A DNA stretch of 34,577 bases from Parapedobacter indicus (GTDB lineage: Bacteria; Bacteroidota; Bacteroidia; Sphingobacteriales; Sphingobacteriaceae): NCBI RefSeq assembly GCF_900113765.1, contig NZ_FOQO01000018.1, positions 1 to 34,577 of the forward strand, given 5' to 3'. The notes below the pieces were generated by a model that was not told the origin of the DNA, made no database searches, and worked only from the letters and a program-made list of their open reading frames with translations. This document shows positions 1 to 9,787 of the stretch, in pieces. The position numbers were made by a program, and so were the translations under genes. How positions within the stretch are numbered: position 1 is the stretch's first letter; each line of letters begins with the position of its first letter.

Positions 1-155
1 ATCACACTCACCTCACCGCCGCCGGCCATCAGGCTCGCCGCCGGGTTGATCACCGTACGCAGCTGTCCGTGCTGGGTGTGGGTTAATGGCTGCTGGCCGT
101 GGAGGTGGCTCACCGCCAGCAAAATCAATAGGAAGCTGATTATATTCCGTTTCAT
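1..155 (-). CDS. PorP/SprF-type outer membrane protein, N-terminal part (runs off the window)
   Basis: The reading frame starts at an ATG at 155 and runs off the left edge. The 51 visible residues begin with a signal peptide (KRN, then a hydrophobic stretch, cut near GQQ), followed by a segment with the NPAASL motif close to the mature N-terminus. An NPA motif there is typical of PorP/SprF-family beta-barrel proteins. In Bacteroidota these are usually encoded directly downstream of large T9SS-secreted proteins with a CHU_C/type B sorting domain and help export or anchor them. Here the gap to the giant gene upstream is only about 75 bp, so the two are probably one operon. The family call rests on a short fragment plus context; another outer-membrane protein is possible. 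Confidence 0.65.
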   Translation of the reverse strand, partial: MKRNIISFLLILLAVSHLHGQQPLTHTQHGQLRTVINPAASLMAGGGEVSV

Positions 156-229
156 GGTCTGCTATCTGATATTTCTTGTCTGTTATCTAATATCCGCTGT
201 CTAAGTACTTACTGCTACGTATTTATCCT

Positions 230-3200
230 CTAATACCGCAGCACAAAGTAACCTTTCCGGTATTCCGTACCGCTGCCTGTGCCGATCTCCACGATGTAGA
301 AGTACGTGCCCGCAGGAAGCAGCTGCTGCCCCGTTCCGATACCCCGGAATGCCACCCGGTCGTTGTCGTAGCCTGAGGCCTCCCACACCACCGTGCCGTT
401 GCGGTTGATCACGCGCACCCGGTTCTTCGGGAAGTCCCGTATCCCTTCAATGATCAGGAACTCGTTGATGCCATCCCCGTTCGGCGATACCGCCGGATGT
501 ACCCGCACCGCAAAGTCCGAGGCCGGGTCAACCACCCGTACCCTCACCGTCACCGGTTCGGCTGCTTCGTGGTTCACGTCGCCCGCCTGCGTGGCCGTGA
601 TCGTCACCGTGCCCAGCCGCAGCACGTTCAACGCCGTGCCGCTGAGCGTGGCCACCTGCTCGTCGTCGATCGTCAGGCTTACCGGCAGCCCGCTGCTGGC
701 CGTTACATCCAGCTGCACTGTGCCCGCATCACGGTTCACTTCCGCAGGGGCATTGAAGCTGATCGTCTGTGTGGCCTTGCCTACCACCAATGTGCGGCGG
801 GTCTCCGGGCGGTTCACATAGTTCCCGTTCTCTGGAACAGTTGCCGTGATGGTTGCCTCACCCGCGCCCGTGATGCGGATCTGTCCGGCTGCCGTGATCT
901 CCGCAACCGCCGGGTTGCTGCTTGTGTACGTGATTTCCTCCCCGCTGCTGGCCGAAGCCCCGCCGTTGAACCCGTTGTCCCCGTAGGTTTTCGCTTCCAG
1001 CGCCGGGAAGGCCAGCGTCCGTTCGGCCGGGGTGACGGTCAGCACGGCCGTCAGCACCAGCGTTTGGTAATTGCCGCCGCTCACCGTAGCCGTCACCTCC
1101 TGGCTGCCCGCATCCGTGCGGCTGTTGTTTTGGTAGCTTACGGACGTACCCTCAGGCAGTTCGCGCCCGATTTCAAGGAATTTCGCCGTGCCGTCATAAA
1201 CAAAGCTGCCGTCCGCAAAAGTGATATCCAATACCCCCGAGGCGGTGATCTCCAGTTCTGCGCCGTTGAAGGCCAACGCATAGTTATCGCTCAGCGCCAG
1301 GCTGCCCTGTGTAATTCCGTAGCTTCCCACAGCTTCGCCCGGTTCCCGCGAAAGCGCACCCGTGAACCGGTCGCCTGCCACCAACGCCGGTGCTACCGAG
1401 TAGCTCAATTCCGGATCAGCCGTACCGAAGACTTTCGTTTCATTATCAGCCGTCACCGTTACCGAAAGTTGTGTGATCACAAAATCCTCACCCGTAAAGG
1501 CGATCGTATAGTTCCCTCCAGCATCCAGCGTACCCTGATTGATCGCGTAGTTGTCCATGCCCTCACCGGGTGCCCGGATAAGCGCGCCGGTCAGGATGCT
1601 TTCGTCATCCGTCAGTTCAAAGCCCGTGGCCGAATACGTAAGCGCCGGTTCAGCCGAACCGTACACCTTACCCTGGCCCGCATCCGCTGCTATGGTTAAG
1701 GTCGCCGGCGTGATCGCAAAGTCCGCACCCGCAAACGCCATCGTGTAGTTACCGCCCGCATCCAGCGTACCCTGAGTGATCGCGTAGCTGTCCACGTCCT
1801 CACCGGGTGCCCGGATAAGCGCGCCGGTCAGGATGCTTTCGTCGTCCATCAGTTCAAAGCCCGTGGCCGAATACGTAAGCGCCGGTTCAGCCGAACCGTA
1901 CACCTTGTCCTGGCCCGCATCCGCTGATATGGTTAAGGTCGCCGGCGTGATCGCAAAGTCCGCACCCGCAAACGCCATCGTGTAGTTACCGCCCGCATCC
2001 AGCGTACCCTGAGTGATCGCGTAGCTGTCCACGTCCTCACCCGAAGCACGTTCCAGTGCGCCGGTCAGGATGCTTTCGTCGTCCGTCAGTTCAAAGCCCG
2101 TGGCCGAATACGTCAGTGCCGCTTCAGCCGAACCGTACACCTTACCCTGGCCCGCATCCGCTGTTACCGTTAAGGTTGCCGGCGTGATCGCAAAGTCCGC
2201 ACCCGCAAACGCGATCGTATAGTTACCGCCCGCATCCAGCGTACCCTGATTGATCGTGTAGCTATCCACGTTCTCACCCGAAGCACGTTCCAGTGCGCCG
2301 GTCAGGATGCTTTCGTCGTCCGTCAGTTCAAAGCCCGTGGCCGAATACGTCAGTGCCGGTTCAGCCGAACCGTACACCTTACCCTGGCCCCCATCCGCTG
2401 CTACCGTTAAGGTTGCCGGCGTGATCGCGAAGGCGTTGTTGTCAGTAACAAACGTGATGTCGTAGTAGTCCGCTTTTGTCCCTTCAAAAGCAACAGCAAT
2501 ATCATACGTCCCCACATCCTCGCCTGTTTCACGTGAAGTGCCCGATACGATATCCGCAAAGACATCCCCATCCACCAATTCACTTCCAAGCGCTAACTCA
2601 TACCCATAGTCTGCCGGGTCGGTCGCACCATACCCTTTCGTCTGGTCGGCTACCGGCACGAACGTGATGGCTTTCGGCGCAATCTCTACCGTAAAGGTAG
2701 CCACGCTTTCTTCAAAATTATCCGTTTCCGGTAGTGTTACCTCCACTTCCACGGTGCCCACGCCAATACCCTGTAACATCGGGAACCCGCCGATATCTAC
2801 CAATTCTTCACCTTCGGTAACATCAAAAGTAATATCCAGCGCATCCCCGTCCCAATCGCCCAGCTCAAAGGTAAGTTGCTCGGCATCTCCGTAGGTGCGG
2901 TTTAGCGTGCTACCTTCCGCTGCGGTTTCCCCACCCACCGCCACCGACCAAGATGGCGTGCCTTTATTCACCGTAAGGGCTACCGCCGCTTTTAGTTCCT
3001 GCGTATTGGTGAACCAAGGTGTCTCCGTGGTTGCTGGCAGAATCAGCGGCACCTCAAACGAGTACGTGCCGGCCACCTCGCCATCGTATGTTCCACTGGA
3101 CGTCAGCACCCAGTTGTCCGTGTCGGGATCAACCTCCACTTCCTCGACGCTTCCATCGGTCAGTGTCACTTCCACGGTAAAATCCGCAGGGATCGCCACT

Positions 3201-6200
3201 TCATCCAGCGCCGAACCGTAGGCGGTGGTCATCGCTATTGGCGAATCATTACCCACATCGTCCAGGTCTTCAAAGGCCGACTCTAAGGCACCGATATCAA
3301 TCGTGCCCCCCTGCAAGCGTACTGCGCCCGATAGGTCCATCGCCGCATCCGGTCCTCCGGGGAATATCGCCAAGTCAATTGCCGGATCACCTGCGTTTAC
3401 GGCCGTACTGCCCGCCGCCGGCCGATAATCGTTGCTTGCAGCATCTACAAACATGGTGCTGCCGTTGCCGATGATGTTGTAAGCACTGGCATCGTCAATT
3501 GCGCCACTGATACTGTTATTCCAGACCAAGCTGTTACGCAAAATAGCCTGCTCATCATCCAATAGGGAAATTCCGCCAGCCCCACCCGTATTATCGGTCA
3601 GGGTCACGTTGGTCAGCTGCAAGTTGCCAGTCGTGGACATGTGGATTCCCGATCCGCCGACGCCAACGCCCGCATGATTTCCTGCAAGTAGTGATCCTGT
3701 CAGGTAAATGGATCCCGCCGAAGCATACATTCCACCGCCATAAATTGCCGCCTGATTGCCGATAACAGAAACCGAGTTAAATGTTACGGGCGGGCCATCC
3801 GCCCATTGCACCGCTGCCCCGCCGCCGTATTCGGCTTGATTGTGCTTGAGCGCCACGTTCCGCACCGCTGGATAAGCATAACCGAAAACCATTCCGCCGC
3901 CCTGGTTGCGATCTATGGCATAGCCCTCATTAACAAAATCAAGCTCGGAATCATCGTCGGCTTTCCCCCCCGCAATCGTGAATCCATCCAGCACGGTGTT
4001 TTCGTCGAGGTGTGGCCCACCGGAGACACCCAACGCCAGCACCACGTGGTATGCATTGTCGCCCACGGGGAGCCCATCAGCCACGTCGTTATTATCCAAG
4101 TCGCCCGAAAGCACGGTACCCTGATTGCTCGTTGAAGCCGGGTCCGGAAGTATCCGGTCGTCATCAAGCGATGCGATGCCGTTAGCCGGATCAAAACCGC
4201 CATACAGCTGCACGTTTTGCACCAGCTTAAAGCCCCTATCGCGAGGATCACCGCTGGCCTCTACCTCATGCAGCGGCTTATAGATACCCGTTGCCACCCA
4301 CAACTGAAGCGGTTGCGCCGGCGTCCAGCCCGCTTTATTTTCCTCGGCCCATTTCAGCGCATCGGCCAATTCGGGAATGGCATTTGCCCAGCTATCGCCC
4401 GAACCATTTCCTCCAGACACGTTTTTGTCCACGTACAGCACATTATTATCGTCCGGACCCATAGCCGGAAACGCGATGGTCACGGTGACCGGTTCGCTTT
4501 CCATGCCATCTTCGTCTTGAGCAACAATGTCAAGTGTACGGTCATTTCGGGGTGCGGTACCAGCAGTCCCCGTATACAAATAAGCAGCCCCCCGCAATAC
4601 ATATTGGTAATCGGCGATGCTGGCCGTACCCGACAGCGTCAATACACCGCCTGCTGTATTAAAGTTATAGGAAATTCCATGGTCATTGGCATAGTTCGCC
4701 TGGGGTACAAAAAGCCCCATGTAATCCGATGTACCACCCGGTCTTGCCGTGAAAGTTACCGTCACCTCCGAAAGCACGTCGGAATCGTCGTCAGCAAGCA
4801 CGGCATCGGGAGCAACAGCCACTGCCGGGCCACCTGGCAGATAATCAACCGGGGTGGTCGACACCGAAACTACCGGTTTACTTGCTGGTGGTACCTCGAT
4901 GGTTTGAGAAGCACCACCAATCACACCGCCGTGGGTTGCACGCACCCGGTAATAGTAGGTGATTTCCAGATCGCGCCCGGTCACTTCAGCCGAAAGGGCT
5001 GTCCCCACATCTTTCCCCTGGTACCCAGTCACGAAATCCGTAAACAGTGCATCGGTAGCTACGTCAAGCAAGTAGCTATCCACCTCACCGTGTACCGGTG
5101 CCGACCAGTTAGCGGTGAACTCATCGGCGTCCGTGTCGGATGCCGCAGCAGCAACCGGCACGACCATGGCATAACTGTCCTTCCAGTTTGTTGTCGTGCC
5201 TGTTAGCGCAAAGCCTGACAGCACGCCCTGAAACCCGTTAGAAGTTTGGTCATATAGTGTATTCAACGCCGTATTCGTTCCTTCAGGCACGCCTTGATCA
5301 ACGTTATAACACAGCACCAAACCGGATGATGAAGCTGGCGTAACCGAGGTGACCCCCGCAGCAATCTGCTCCTGTGTCCGCACCGCGTTCCAAATTTTCA
5401 CCTCATCGATATCGCCGCGAAACGGCTGCTGGCCACTGCTAAACGCACCAATGCGACCGGAAACACCGGTTGAAGCAACGCTCATTTCGCCGCCACCGCC
5501 AGCTTCCTCTCCGTTGATGTAAAAGGCAGCTTGCCCGACATTCCCGGTACCACTGTATTCGAATGCCACGGCCACGTGGTTCCATTTTCCCGTTTCTACA
5601 GCGGCCTCGCTTCCCTTTCCGCTACCCGTTCCCTCCAGGTATAGCCGGCCATCACCGAGCAGGAAGAGGGCATATCCAGCCGTAGGTGTACCCCCGTTTT
5701 TATGCCCGAAGATCGTCGGGTTACCCGTAAAATTATCGGGTTTTATCCACGCTTCAATCGTAAACGAGGAATTTCCCCCGAAATCCGTTGCGGCACTGCC
5801 CGACGCATCGATGGTGATGTACTGGCTGCCGTTAAATGCCAGTGCATTGCCGGGCGGCGTTGCCGCAGGTGTAATCAGCTCGATTTCATTGCCGTAGGCC
5901 GTGCCTTGCGTGTTGGTGGCATACGCCCTGACGAATATCGTCCTGCCGGCCGGCAGTCCGACAGTACGATTAAATACGCCGGTTCCACCGGCAGCAGCCG
6001 GTACGTTCGGGTCGGCCGTCGTCGGATCGCCTGTCAAATTCCATACGATGCCCCGTGCAGTCACGGCAGCGCCGCCATCAGCTGTGACATCGCCGCCCAG
6101 TGTAGCGCTTGTTGCTACAACAGCTGATGCCGCTGAAGTAGTTACCGTGGGTGCTACCGGCACATTAGCTACGGTTATGCCATTTCCGGTGAGATCGGCC

Positions 6201-8443
6201 GTCACCATGGCTGCATGCGCACCCGCAGCCCAGTCTTCCGCTGCGGCCAGATTGTATGTCGTACCATCTTCCGCAGATGTGCCGTCTTTATTTAACAGCG
6301 CAAGCAACCCAGCCTTGTCCGTAGCGCTCAGTATCAGCATAAATGATGTCCAACTACTGATTTCTTCATTTTGGGTATCCGTTAGTGTATAGGTAGTACC
6401 GCCTTCGCCCGTAAACGTAAACTTGTTGGCCACGATGTCGTTGTTGGCGCCGGCCAGCGACAGGAATCCCGTACCGGTCACCAACAGTGTTCCAGTACCA
6501 GCGTCGTAGTTGGCAGAAGTGATGGTCGGTACCGCCACGTTACTCACGGTAACTCCGTTGCCGGTCAGGTCTGCCACATTCGTTGACGGATCCACTCCAG
6601 CAGCCCAGTCTTCCGCGGCAGCCAAGTTATACGCCGTCCCTCCCGTGGAGGTTGTACCATTTTTATTGAAGCGTTGGTTTACCGCTTCATGATCGGTACT
6701 ATTCAACACGACCGTAAACGACGTCGCGTCGGTGATTTCCACGTCGTTGCTGGTCAATGTGTACGTTGCACCGCCCTCACCGGTGACCGTCAGCTTGTCG
6801 ACATCGATATCGTTGTCGCTTCCGCTTAAGGCTACGAAATCCGTACCGGTCACCACTAGTGTTCCAGTACTGGCGTCGTAGTTGGCAGAAGTGATGATGG
6901 GCGGCGGTGGACCCGCATCTGCCGTAAGCAGCCTGAAATTGTCGATGGCCCATTCTTCGTTAAACGTGTTATTTGAGTAGGCGCGGATACGTAGCGAAAG
7001 GGTGCTGCCCGTTCCCGGAATTGACTTCGAAAATTCGTTGAAGGCTTTAGTCAACACGGTGCCCTCTCCAATTTTATCGCCATTAGTGTCCTCTGCCAAT
7101 TGCTTGTAGGTGTTCAGTATGCCCGCTTCGGGCTCCTGTCCTGTATTCGCGCGGAAATCGATCAACGTCTGATAGGGGGCTCCATCAATGCTGTACTCAA
7201 CAAGCACATAATCATCATGCGAATAGTCAAAAGCTGTGCTTTCCCAGGCCGGATTGGTACTCTGCGCCGCAAACGATCCTTTAAACGATATATCCGTTTT
7301 ACCGCTAATATCAATTCCCGTCCACTCGATCTGCTGTTCTGCATTGCCTGCCCCAAACACAGCATCGTGATCCTCCCCCGCCCAAAACCATGAGCCTTCA
7401 AAGCCGGAATAATCACCATCGGAAATGGTTGCCAAATCGATCTCACTGTTATTCGTCCGCTTGAAATAAGCGGTATGCGGCGTGCCTGTTCCGCCTTGAT
7501 TAGATGGTGCGCGCGTACCGCTACTGGGATTTACCGAATCTTCAAAATCGTCAAACCAGAATTCCGCTTCGGTACCGCTGCCAGCCGAAACCGTAAAACT
7601 CGCGGCGACCGGCGCTAAATTTGCAGGCAATGCGGTCGTGCCGGAATTCATCCAGTTGGCCCGGTCGTTGATTGCCGCACGCAGGGTTGCGGCGTCGCCT
7701 GTCGTCGTGCCAATATAGCGGTATCCCGAATAGGTTTCCGCAGCACCAGGCAGCTCCACCGAAAGGCAATTCACACCATTGGTCAGCCCCGCGGGTACCG
7801 AGGAAAAGTCAAAATCATTTTCGGGGGTGGCATGCCAACCAGTGACCGCGTCAACTGCAGCGCGGTTACCCAAATCGTCCTCCGGATCCGTGCGGTTCAC
7901 GTTTATGGCGGCTATAAATGTCCGGGTCGCATTGTCCCAAGTGTTGTCAGGTGTGGTATAACACAATATCTGATCGCCGCGGTCGGCCCGGATGGACGAA
8001 GATTCTTTGCGCAAGATCATCCCTTTGTCGTTGTAAGCGGTTGATCTCGGGAAAGCCGTAGTACCGTCCAAACCCAGTGCATCAAATGCACCTGTTGCGA
8101 TCACATTGGAATTGATTGTTTCTTTCCACGTGACCACCGTTCCTGCGGTAAGGGTCGACGAGAGGGTCAGCGAAATCACTGGATCTGTATCGGCTACGCG
8201 AGGCAGGAACGCTGCTTCATCAGCATTCCAGCCGGTGTTGGTAAAGAAGAGCACCGTTCCAGCGGATAGGTCTTTCAGTACAACGAAAGACCACGTACCG
8301 TTCGGATTGTTGCTCATGGTATATACAAAATCCGAATTGAAATTGAACGACGTAAAAGCAAGATCGCCCGGTTGCACCTGCGCTTGCGTTCGTAAGTTGG
8401 TTAACAGCAAAAAAAGACAAAGGATTGGTAGAAGTTTTCTCAT
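230..8443 (-). CDS. Giant T9SS-secreted multidomain surface protein with MBG repeats and type B sorting domain
   Basis: This is a 2737-residue exported protein. A signal peptide (MRKLLPILCLFLLL...AQA) leads into: an N-terminal beta domain; two copies of a module beginning SANYDA.TGTL.VTGT (about residues 515-780); a LamG/concanavalin-like domain (about 864-1040); an FN3-like domain (about 1093-1190); a cadherin-like segment; and a right-handed beta-helix region of the choice-of-anchor type starting near YVDKNVSGGNGSGDSW (about 1335-1730). Next come MBG-type beta domains, four of them almost identical 79-residue units (about 2011-2326), then Ig-like domains. The last 95 residues hold the gliding-motility-associated/type B sorting domain (SPNGDGINEF...GTYFYIVEI...KGYFVL). 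It is probably exported by the type IX system and displayed on the surface or released. Ligand unknown; no enzymatic residues recognised. The PorP/SprF gene downstream is its likely partner. Confidence 0.9.
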   Translation of the reverse strand: MRKLLPILCLFLLLTNLRTQAQVQPGDLAFTSFNFNSDFVYTMSNNPNGTWSFVVLKDLSAGTVLFFTNTGWNADEAAFLPRVADTDPVISLTLSSTLTAGTVVTWKETINSNVIATGAFDALGLDGTTAFPRSTAYNDKGMILRKESSSIRADRGDQILCYTTPDNTWDNATRTFIAAINVNRTDPEDDLGNRAAVDAVTGWHATPENDFDFSSVPAGLTNGVNCLSVELPGAAETYSGYRYIGTTTGDAATLRAAINDRANWMNSGTTALPANLAPVAASFTVSAGSGTEAEFWFDDFEDSVNPSSGTRAPSNQGGTGTPHTAYFKRTNNSEIDLATISDGDYSGFEGSWFWAGEDHDAVFGAGNAEQQIEWTGIDISGKTDISFKGSFAAQSTNPAWESTAFDYSHDDYVLVEYSIDGAPYQTLIDFRANTGQEPEAGILNTYKQLAEDTNGDKIGEGTVLTKAFNEFSKSIPGTGSTLSLRIRAYSNNTFNEEWAIDNFRLLTADAGPPPPIITSANYDASTGTLVVTGTDFVALSGSDNDIDVDKLTVTGEGGATYTLTSNDVEITDATSFTVVLNSTDHEAVNQRFNKNGTTSTGGTAYNLAAAEDWAAGVDPSTNVADLTGNGVTVSNVAVPTITSANYDAGTGTLLVTGTGFLSLAGANNDIVANKFTFTGEGGTTYTLTDTQNEEISSWTSFMLILSATDKAGLLALLNKDGTSAEDGTTYNLAAAEDWAAGAHAAMVTADLTGNGITVANVPVAPTVTTSAASAVVATSATLGGDVTADGGAAVTARGIVWNLTGDPTTADPNVPAAAGGTGVFNRTVGLPAGRTIFVRAYATNTQGTAYGNEIELITPAATPPGNALAFNGSQYITIDASGSAATDFGGNSSFTIEAWIKPDNFTGNPTIFGHKNGGTPTAGYALFLLGDGRLYLEGTGSGKGSEAAVETGKWNHVAVAFEYSGTGNVGQAAFYINGEEAGGGGEMSVASTGVSGRIGAFSSGQQPFRGDIDEVKIWNAVRTQEQIAAGVTSVTPASSSGLVLCYNVDQGVPEGTNTALNTLYDQTSNGFQGVLSGFALTGTTTNWKDSYAMVVPVAAAASDTDADEFTANWSAPVHGEVDSYLLDVATDALFTDFVTGYQGKDVGTALSAEVTGRDLEITYYYRVRATHGGVIGGASQTIEVPPASKPVVSVSTTPVDYLPGGPAVAVAPDAVLADDDSDVLSEVTVTFTARPGGTSDYMGLFVPQANYANDHGISYNFNTAGGVLTLSGTASIADYQYVLRGAAYLYTGTAGTAPRNDRTLDIVAQDEDGMESEPVTVTIAFPAMGPDDNNVLYVDKNVSGGNGSGDSWANAIPELADALKWAEENKAGWTPAQPLQLWVATGIYKPLHEVEASGDPRDRGFKLVQNVQLYGGFDPANGIASLDDDRILPDPASTSNQGTVLSGDLDNNDVADGLPVGDNAYHVVLALGVSGGPHLDENTVLDGFTIAGGKADDDSELDFVNEGYAIDRNQGGGMVFGYAYPAVRNVALKHNQAEYGGGAAVQWADGPPVTFNSVSVIGNQAAIYGGGMYASAGSIYLTGSLLAGNHAGVGVGGSGIHMSTTGNLQLTNVTLTDNTGGAGGISLLDDEQAILRNSLVWNNSISGAIDDASAYNIIGNGSTMFVDAASNDYRPAAGSTAVNAGDPAIDLAIFPGGPDAAMDLSGAVRLQGGTIDIGALESAFEDLDDVGNDSPIAMTTAYGSALDEVAIPADFTVEVTLTDGSVEEVEVDPDTDNWVLTSSGTYDGEVAGTYSFEVPLILPATTETPWFTNTQELKAAVALTVNKGTPSWSVAVGGETAAEGSTLNRTYGDAEQLTFELGDWDGDALDITFDVTEGEELVDIGGFPMLQGIGVGTVEVEVTLPETDNFEESVATFTVEIAPKAITFVPVADQTKGYGATDPADYGYELALGSELVDGDVFADIVSGTSRETGEDVGTYDIAVAFEGTKADYYDITFVTDNNAFAITPATLTVAADGGQGKVYGSAEPALTYSATGFELTDDESILTGALERASGENVDSYTINQGTLDAGGNYTIAFAGADFAITPATLTVTADAGQGKVYGSAEAALTYSATGFELTDDESILTGALERASGEDVDSYAITQGTLDAGGNYTMAFAGADFAITPATLTISADAGQDKVYGSAEPALTYSATGFELMDDESILTGALIRAPGEDVDSYAITQGTLDAGGNYTMAFAGADFAITPATLTIAADAGQGKVYGSAEPALTYSATGFELTDDESILTGALIRAPGEGMDNYAINQGTLDAGGNYTIAFTGEDFVITQLSVTVTADNETKVFGTADPELSYSVAPALVAGDRFTGALSREPGEAVGSYGITQGSLALSDNYALAFNGAELEITASGVLDITFADGSFVYDGTAKFLEIGRELPEGTSVSYQNNSRTDAGSQEVTATVSGGNYQTLVLTAVLTVTPAERTLAFPALEAKTYGDNGFNGGASASSGEEITYTSSNPAVAEITAAGQIRITGAGEATITATVPENGNYVNRPETRRTLVVGKATQTISFNAPAEVNRDAGTVQLDVTASSGLPVSLTIDDEQVATLSGTALNVLRLGTVTITATQAGDVNHEAAEPVTVRVRVVDPASDFAVRVHPAVSPNGDGINEFLIIEGIRDFPKNRVRVINRNGTVVWEASGYDNDRVAFRGIGTGQQLLPAGTYFYIVEIGTGSGTEYRKGYFVLRY
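1465..2412 (-). repeat. Four tandem 237-bp repeats encoding MBG domains
   Basis: The phrase TTAAGGT.GCCGGCGTGATCGC recurs with ttaag at 1696, 1933, 2170 and 2407, an exact spacing of 237 bp (79 codons). The units differ by few bases, and each encodes a domain with KVYGSAEPALTYSATGFEL and TLDAGGNYT.AFAG. Copies this similar suggest recent duplication or gene conversion, so copy number may vary between strains and the stretch may be prone to assembly errors. Confidence 0.92.
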
Positions 8444-8660
8444 TTCAAGTAGTTAGGAAGGAGACTTGGCAAAGCTATCGCTGGTCCAGTAGCGGACTTC
8501 GGTAGCTATACTGAAGCCTTGAATAATCGAATAAGATGGAATGACTAATAATCGGTCCCGTATACACTAAAACGGTAATTGTAATCAGTTGGTAGCTGTC
8601 TTTTCATGATGATGTTTTTGGTATCTGCTACAAAGTAACTTATTTTCGATAGAAATTGCC

Positions 8661-8676
8661 CTACCCAAACGGGTAG
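8661..8676. promoter_or_regulatory. Short palindrome upstream of the giant gene
   Basis: CTACCC-AAAC-GGGTAG is a perfect 6-bp inverted repeat lying between the small XRE regulator gene and the giant secreted-protein gene. A near-consensus -7 box reads TTACTTTG on the minus strand at 8638-8631. The palindrome could be an operator for that regulator. On the plus strand it is followed by T-rich DNA and could also act as a weak terminator, but no plus-strand gene ends here. Role unproven. Confidence 0.3.
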
Positions 8677-8745
8677 TTTTTCATTTTTTTACTACGATTG
8701 ATATTAGTCGTGCCGTCGGCATCTAGCGTGCCGCATGCTGTAGCG

Positions 8746-8955
8746 TCAGGGCCGCCAATCATCAGCTTCCAGTGCAAATATTGCGTCTACTGTGGTATCG
8801 AATACGTTGGCGATCTTCAGGGCCAGCACCGTAGAGGGGACAAATTTTCCGATTTCGATGGAGTTGATGGTTTGCTTAGAGATGTTTACACGATCGGCCA
8901 GCTCGGCCTGTGTAATTTTGAATTTAGCGCGTTCTACCTTAATTGTATTTTTCAT
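8746..8955 (-). CDS. Small XRE-family helix-turn-helix regulator
   Basis: This 69-residue protein is almost entirely one Cro/C1-type HTH domain: KFKITQAELADRVNISKQTINSIEIGKFVPS, with the recognition helix around SKQTINSIE, then the conserved tail LALKIANVFDTTVDAIF. It resembles the short YozG-like stand-alone regulators that often repress a neighbouring membrane-protein gene. Here no intact partner is adjacent; the upstream DNA holds only gene debris. It lies about 300 bp ahead of the giant secreted-protein gene on the same strand, so it could influence that gene, but this is inference. Confidence 0.85.
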   Translation of the reverse strand: MKNTIKVERAKFKITQAELADRVNISKQTINSIEIGKFVPSTVLALKIANVFDTTVDAIFALEADDWRP

Positions 8956-9006
8956 TACCGTGCGCTATGCGGTATACCATTCTAGCCCCTTGGCCGCGGT
9001 ATGTAA

Positions 9007-9087
9007 ACGGCGATCCTGGTGGTCATCTTCGGAGCCGTGCTGGGTACCTGGCTATATGGGTTGATCCGAAACAACCTGCCGCACTGA
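9007..9087 (+). pseudogene. Possible membrane-protein gene remnant
   Basis: A short open stretch on the plus strand translates to TAILVVIFGAVLGTWLYG followed by LIRNNLPH and a stop at 9085-9087. It looks like one transmembrane helix plus a short charged tail, as at the C-terminus of a membrane protein, but a stop codon at 9004 precedes it and there is no start codon. It may be chance. Confidence 0.2.
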
Positions 9088-9105
9088 GGCGTTTGCCTTT
9101 CGCCG

Positions 9106-9228
9106 CTATTCCTTCTTCGTAACAGTATAGCGAGGCTTTGCCTCGTCGGTCACATCAAGTTCGATATCGTAGATACCGTCTTCTATCTGAATATTTTCAC
9201 CATGTAGATCCAGGACAGTTATTGCAAT
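9106..9228 (-). pseudogene. Possible C-terminal remnant of a secreted beta-domain protein
   Basis: Directly after the YceI-like gene a second minus-strand frame encodes 40 residues including LDLHGENIQIEDGIYDIELD and ending DEAKPRYTVTKKE. The pattern of a glycine/aspartate turn, IYDIELD and a terminal YTVTKK resembles the last beta-strands of SusE/SusF-type glycan-binding lipoproteins of Bacteroidota. The frame has an in-frame stop just upstream and no start codon, so if real it is the residue of a deleted gene. Confidence 0.3.
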
Positions 9229-9755
9229 TTAATAACCGGCACGACCAGCTCTATCGCGATGACTTCGCCTATGCGCTTTTTCTCGAGGTTGTAATCGCTT
9301 CTGTTCAATTCGAACTGGCCGCGGAATACCCCTTCATCGCCCGCCCCATCAAACGTAAACGGAATGGCAATCTCCCGGGTAACGTCTTTGATGGTTAGGT
9401 TGCCGTTAGCTACAAAACCTTTTTCCGTAGGTGTAACCGTATTGGAGGCAAAGCGGATGGTGGGATATTTTTCTGCATCCAGGAAATCCGCCGCCATGGC
9501 ATGCCGGTTTTTGAGTCCGATGCCGGTGCTGATCGTGTTCACATCCACGGTGACATCAAATTTGGAATTCGCTAGGTTTACGCTGTCAAAATCGATGGTG
9601 CCTTTCAGGCCTTTTAATGTGCCCGAAGCCCCCTTGGTGCTGAACTTCACCGCGTAGTCGTCTTCCTTTACCTGCCACCCAACAAAATAGGCCGAGGTAA
9701 ATGCCGAAAGCAGCAATAAACAGATAGCGCCGGAATACAGGATTTTCTTTTTCAT
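9219..9755 (-). CDS. YceI-family periplasmic lipid-binding-like protein
   Basis: The product is a secreted protein of about 178 residues with a signal peptide (MKKKILYSGAICLLLLSAF) and one YceI domain. Characteristic stretches are VKFSTKGASGTLKGLKGTIDF near the start, KNRHAMAADFLDAEKYPTI in the middle, GNLTIKDVTREIAIPF and the final ELVVPVIKLQ. YceI proteins form a lipocalin-like barrel that binds isoprenoid-type lipids in the periplasm. The frame is open back to a TTG at 9782, but that codon overlaps a perfect -7 box (TACATTTG, 9787-9780), so the ATG at 9755 is the better start. The gene appears monocistronic. Confidence 0.88.
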   Translation of the reverse strand: MKKKILYSGAICLLLLSAFTSAYFVGWQVKEDDYAVKFSTKGASGTLKGLKGTIDFDSVNLANSKFDVTVDVNTISTGIGLKNRHAMAADFLDAEKYPTIRFASNTVTPTEKGFVANGNLTIKDVTREIAIPFTFDGAGDEGVFRGQFELNRSDYNLEKKRIGEVIAIELVVPVIKLQ

Positions 9756-9779
9756 TTTCTTCACGATATTTAGTGAAAG

Positions 9780-9787
9780 CAAATGTA
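9780..9787 (-). promoter_or_regulatory. Promoter -7 box for the YceI-like gene
   Basis: TACATTTG on the minus strand matches the Bacteroidota -7 consensus TAnnTTTG exactly. Transcription would begin near 9773, giving a short leader before the ATG at 9755. No convincing -33 element was found at the expected distance. Confidence 0.5.

Noticed and set aside
497..1699. 400-codon plus-strand open frame opposite the giant secreted-protein gene
   Set aside because: It lies antisense to the repetitive, GC-rich MBG region, has no domain or start signals, and follows from codon composition of the real gene.
8661..8681. Rho-independent terminator on the plus strand
   Set aside because: The hairpin followed by Ts looks like one, but no plus-strand gene ends here; it is listed as a possible operator instead.
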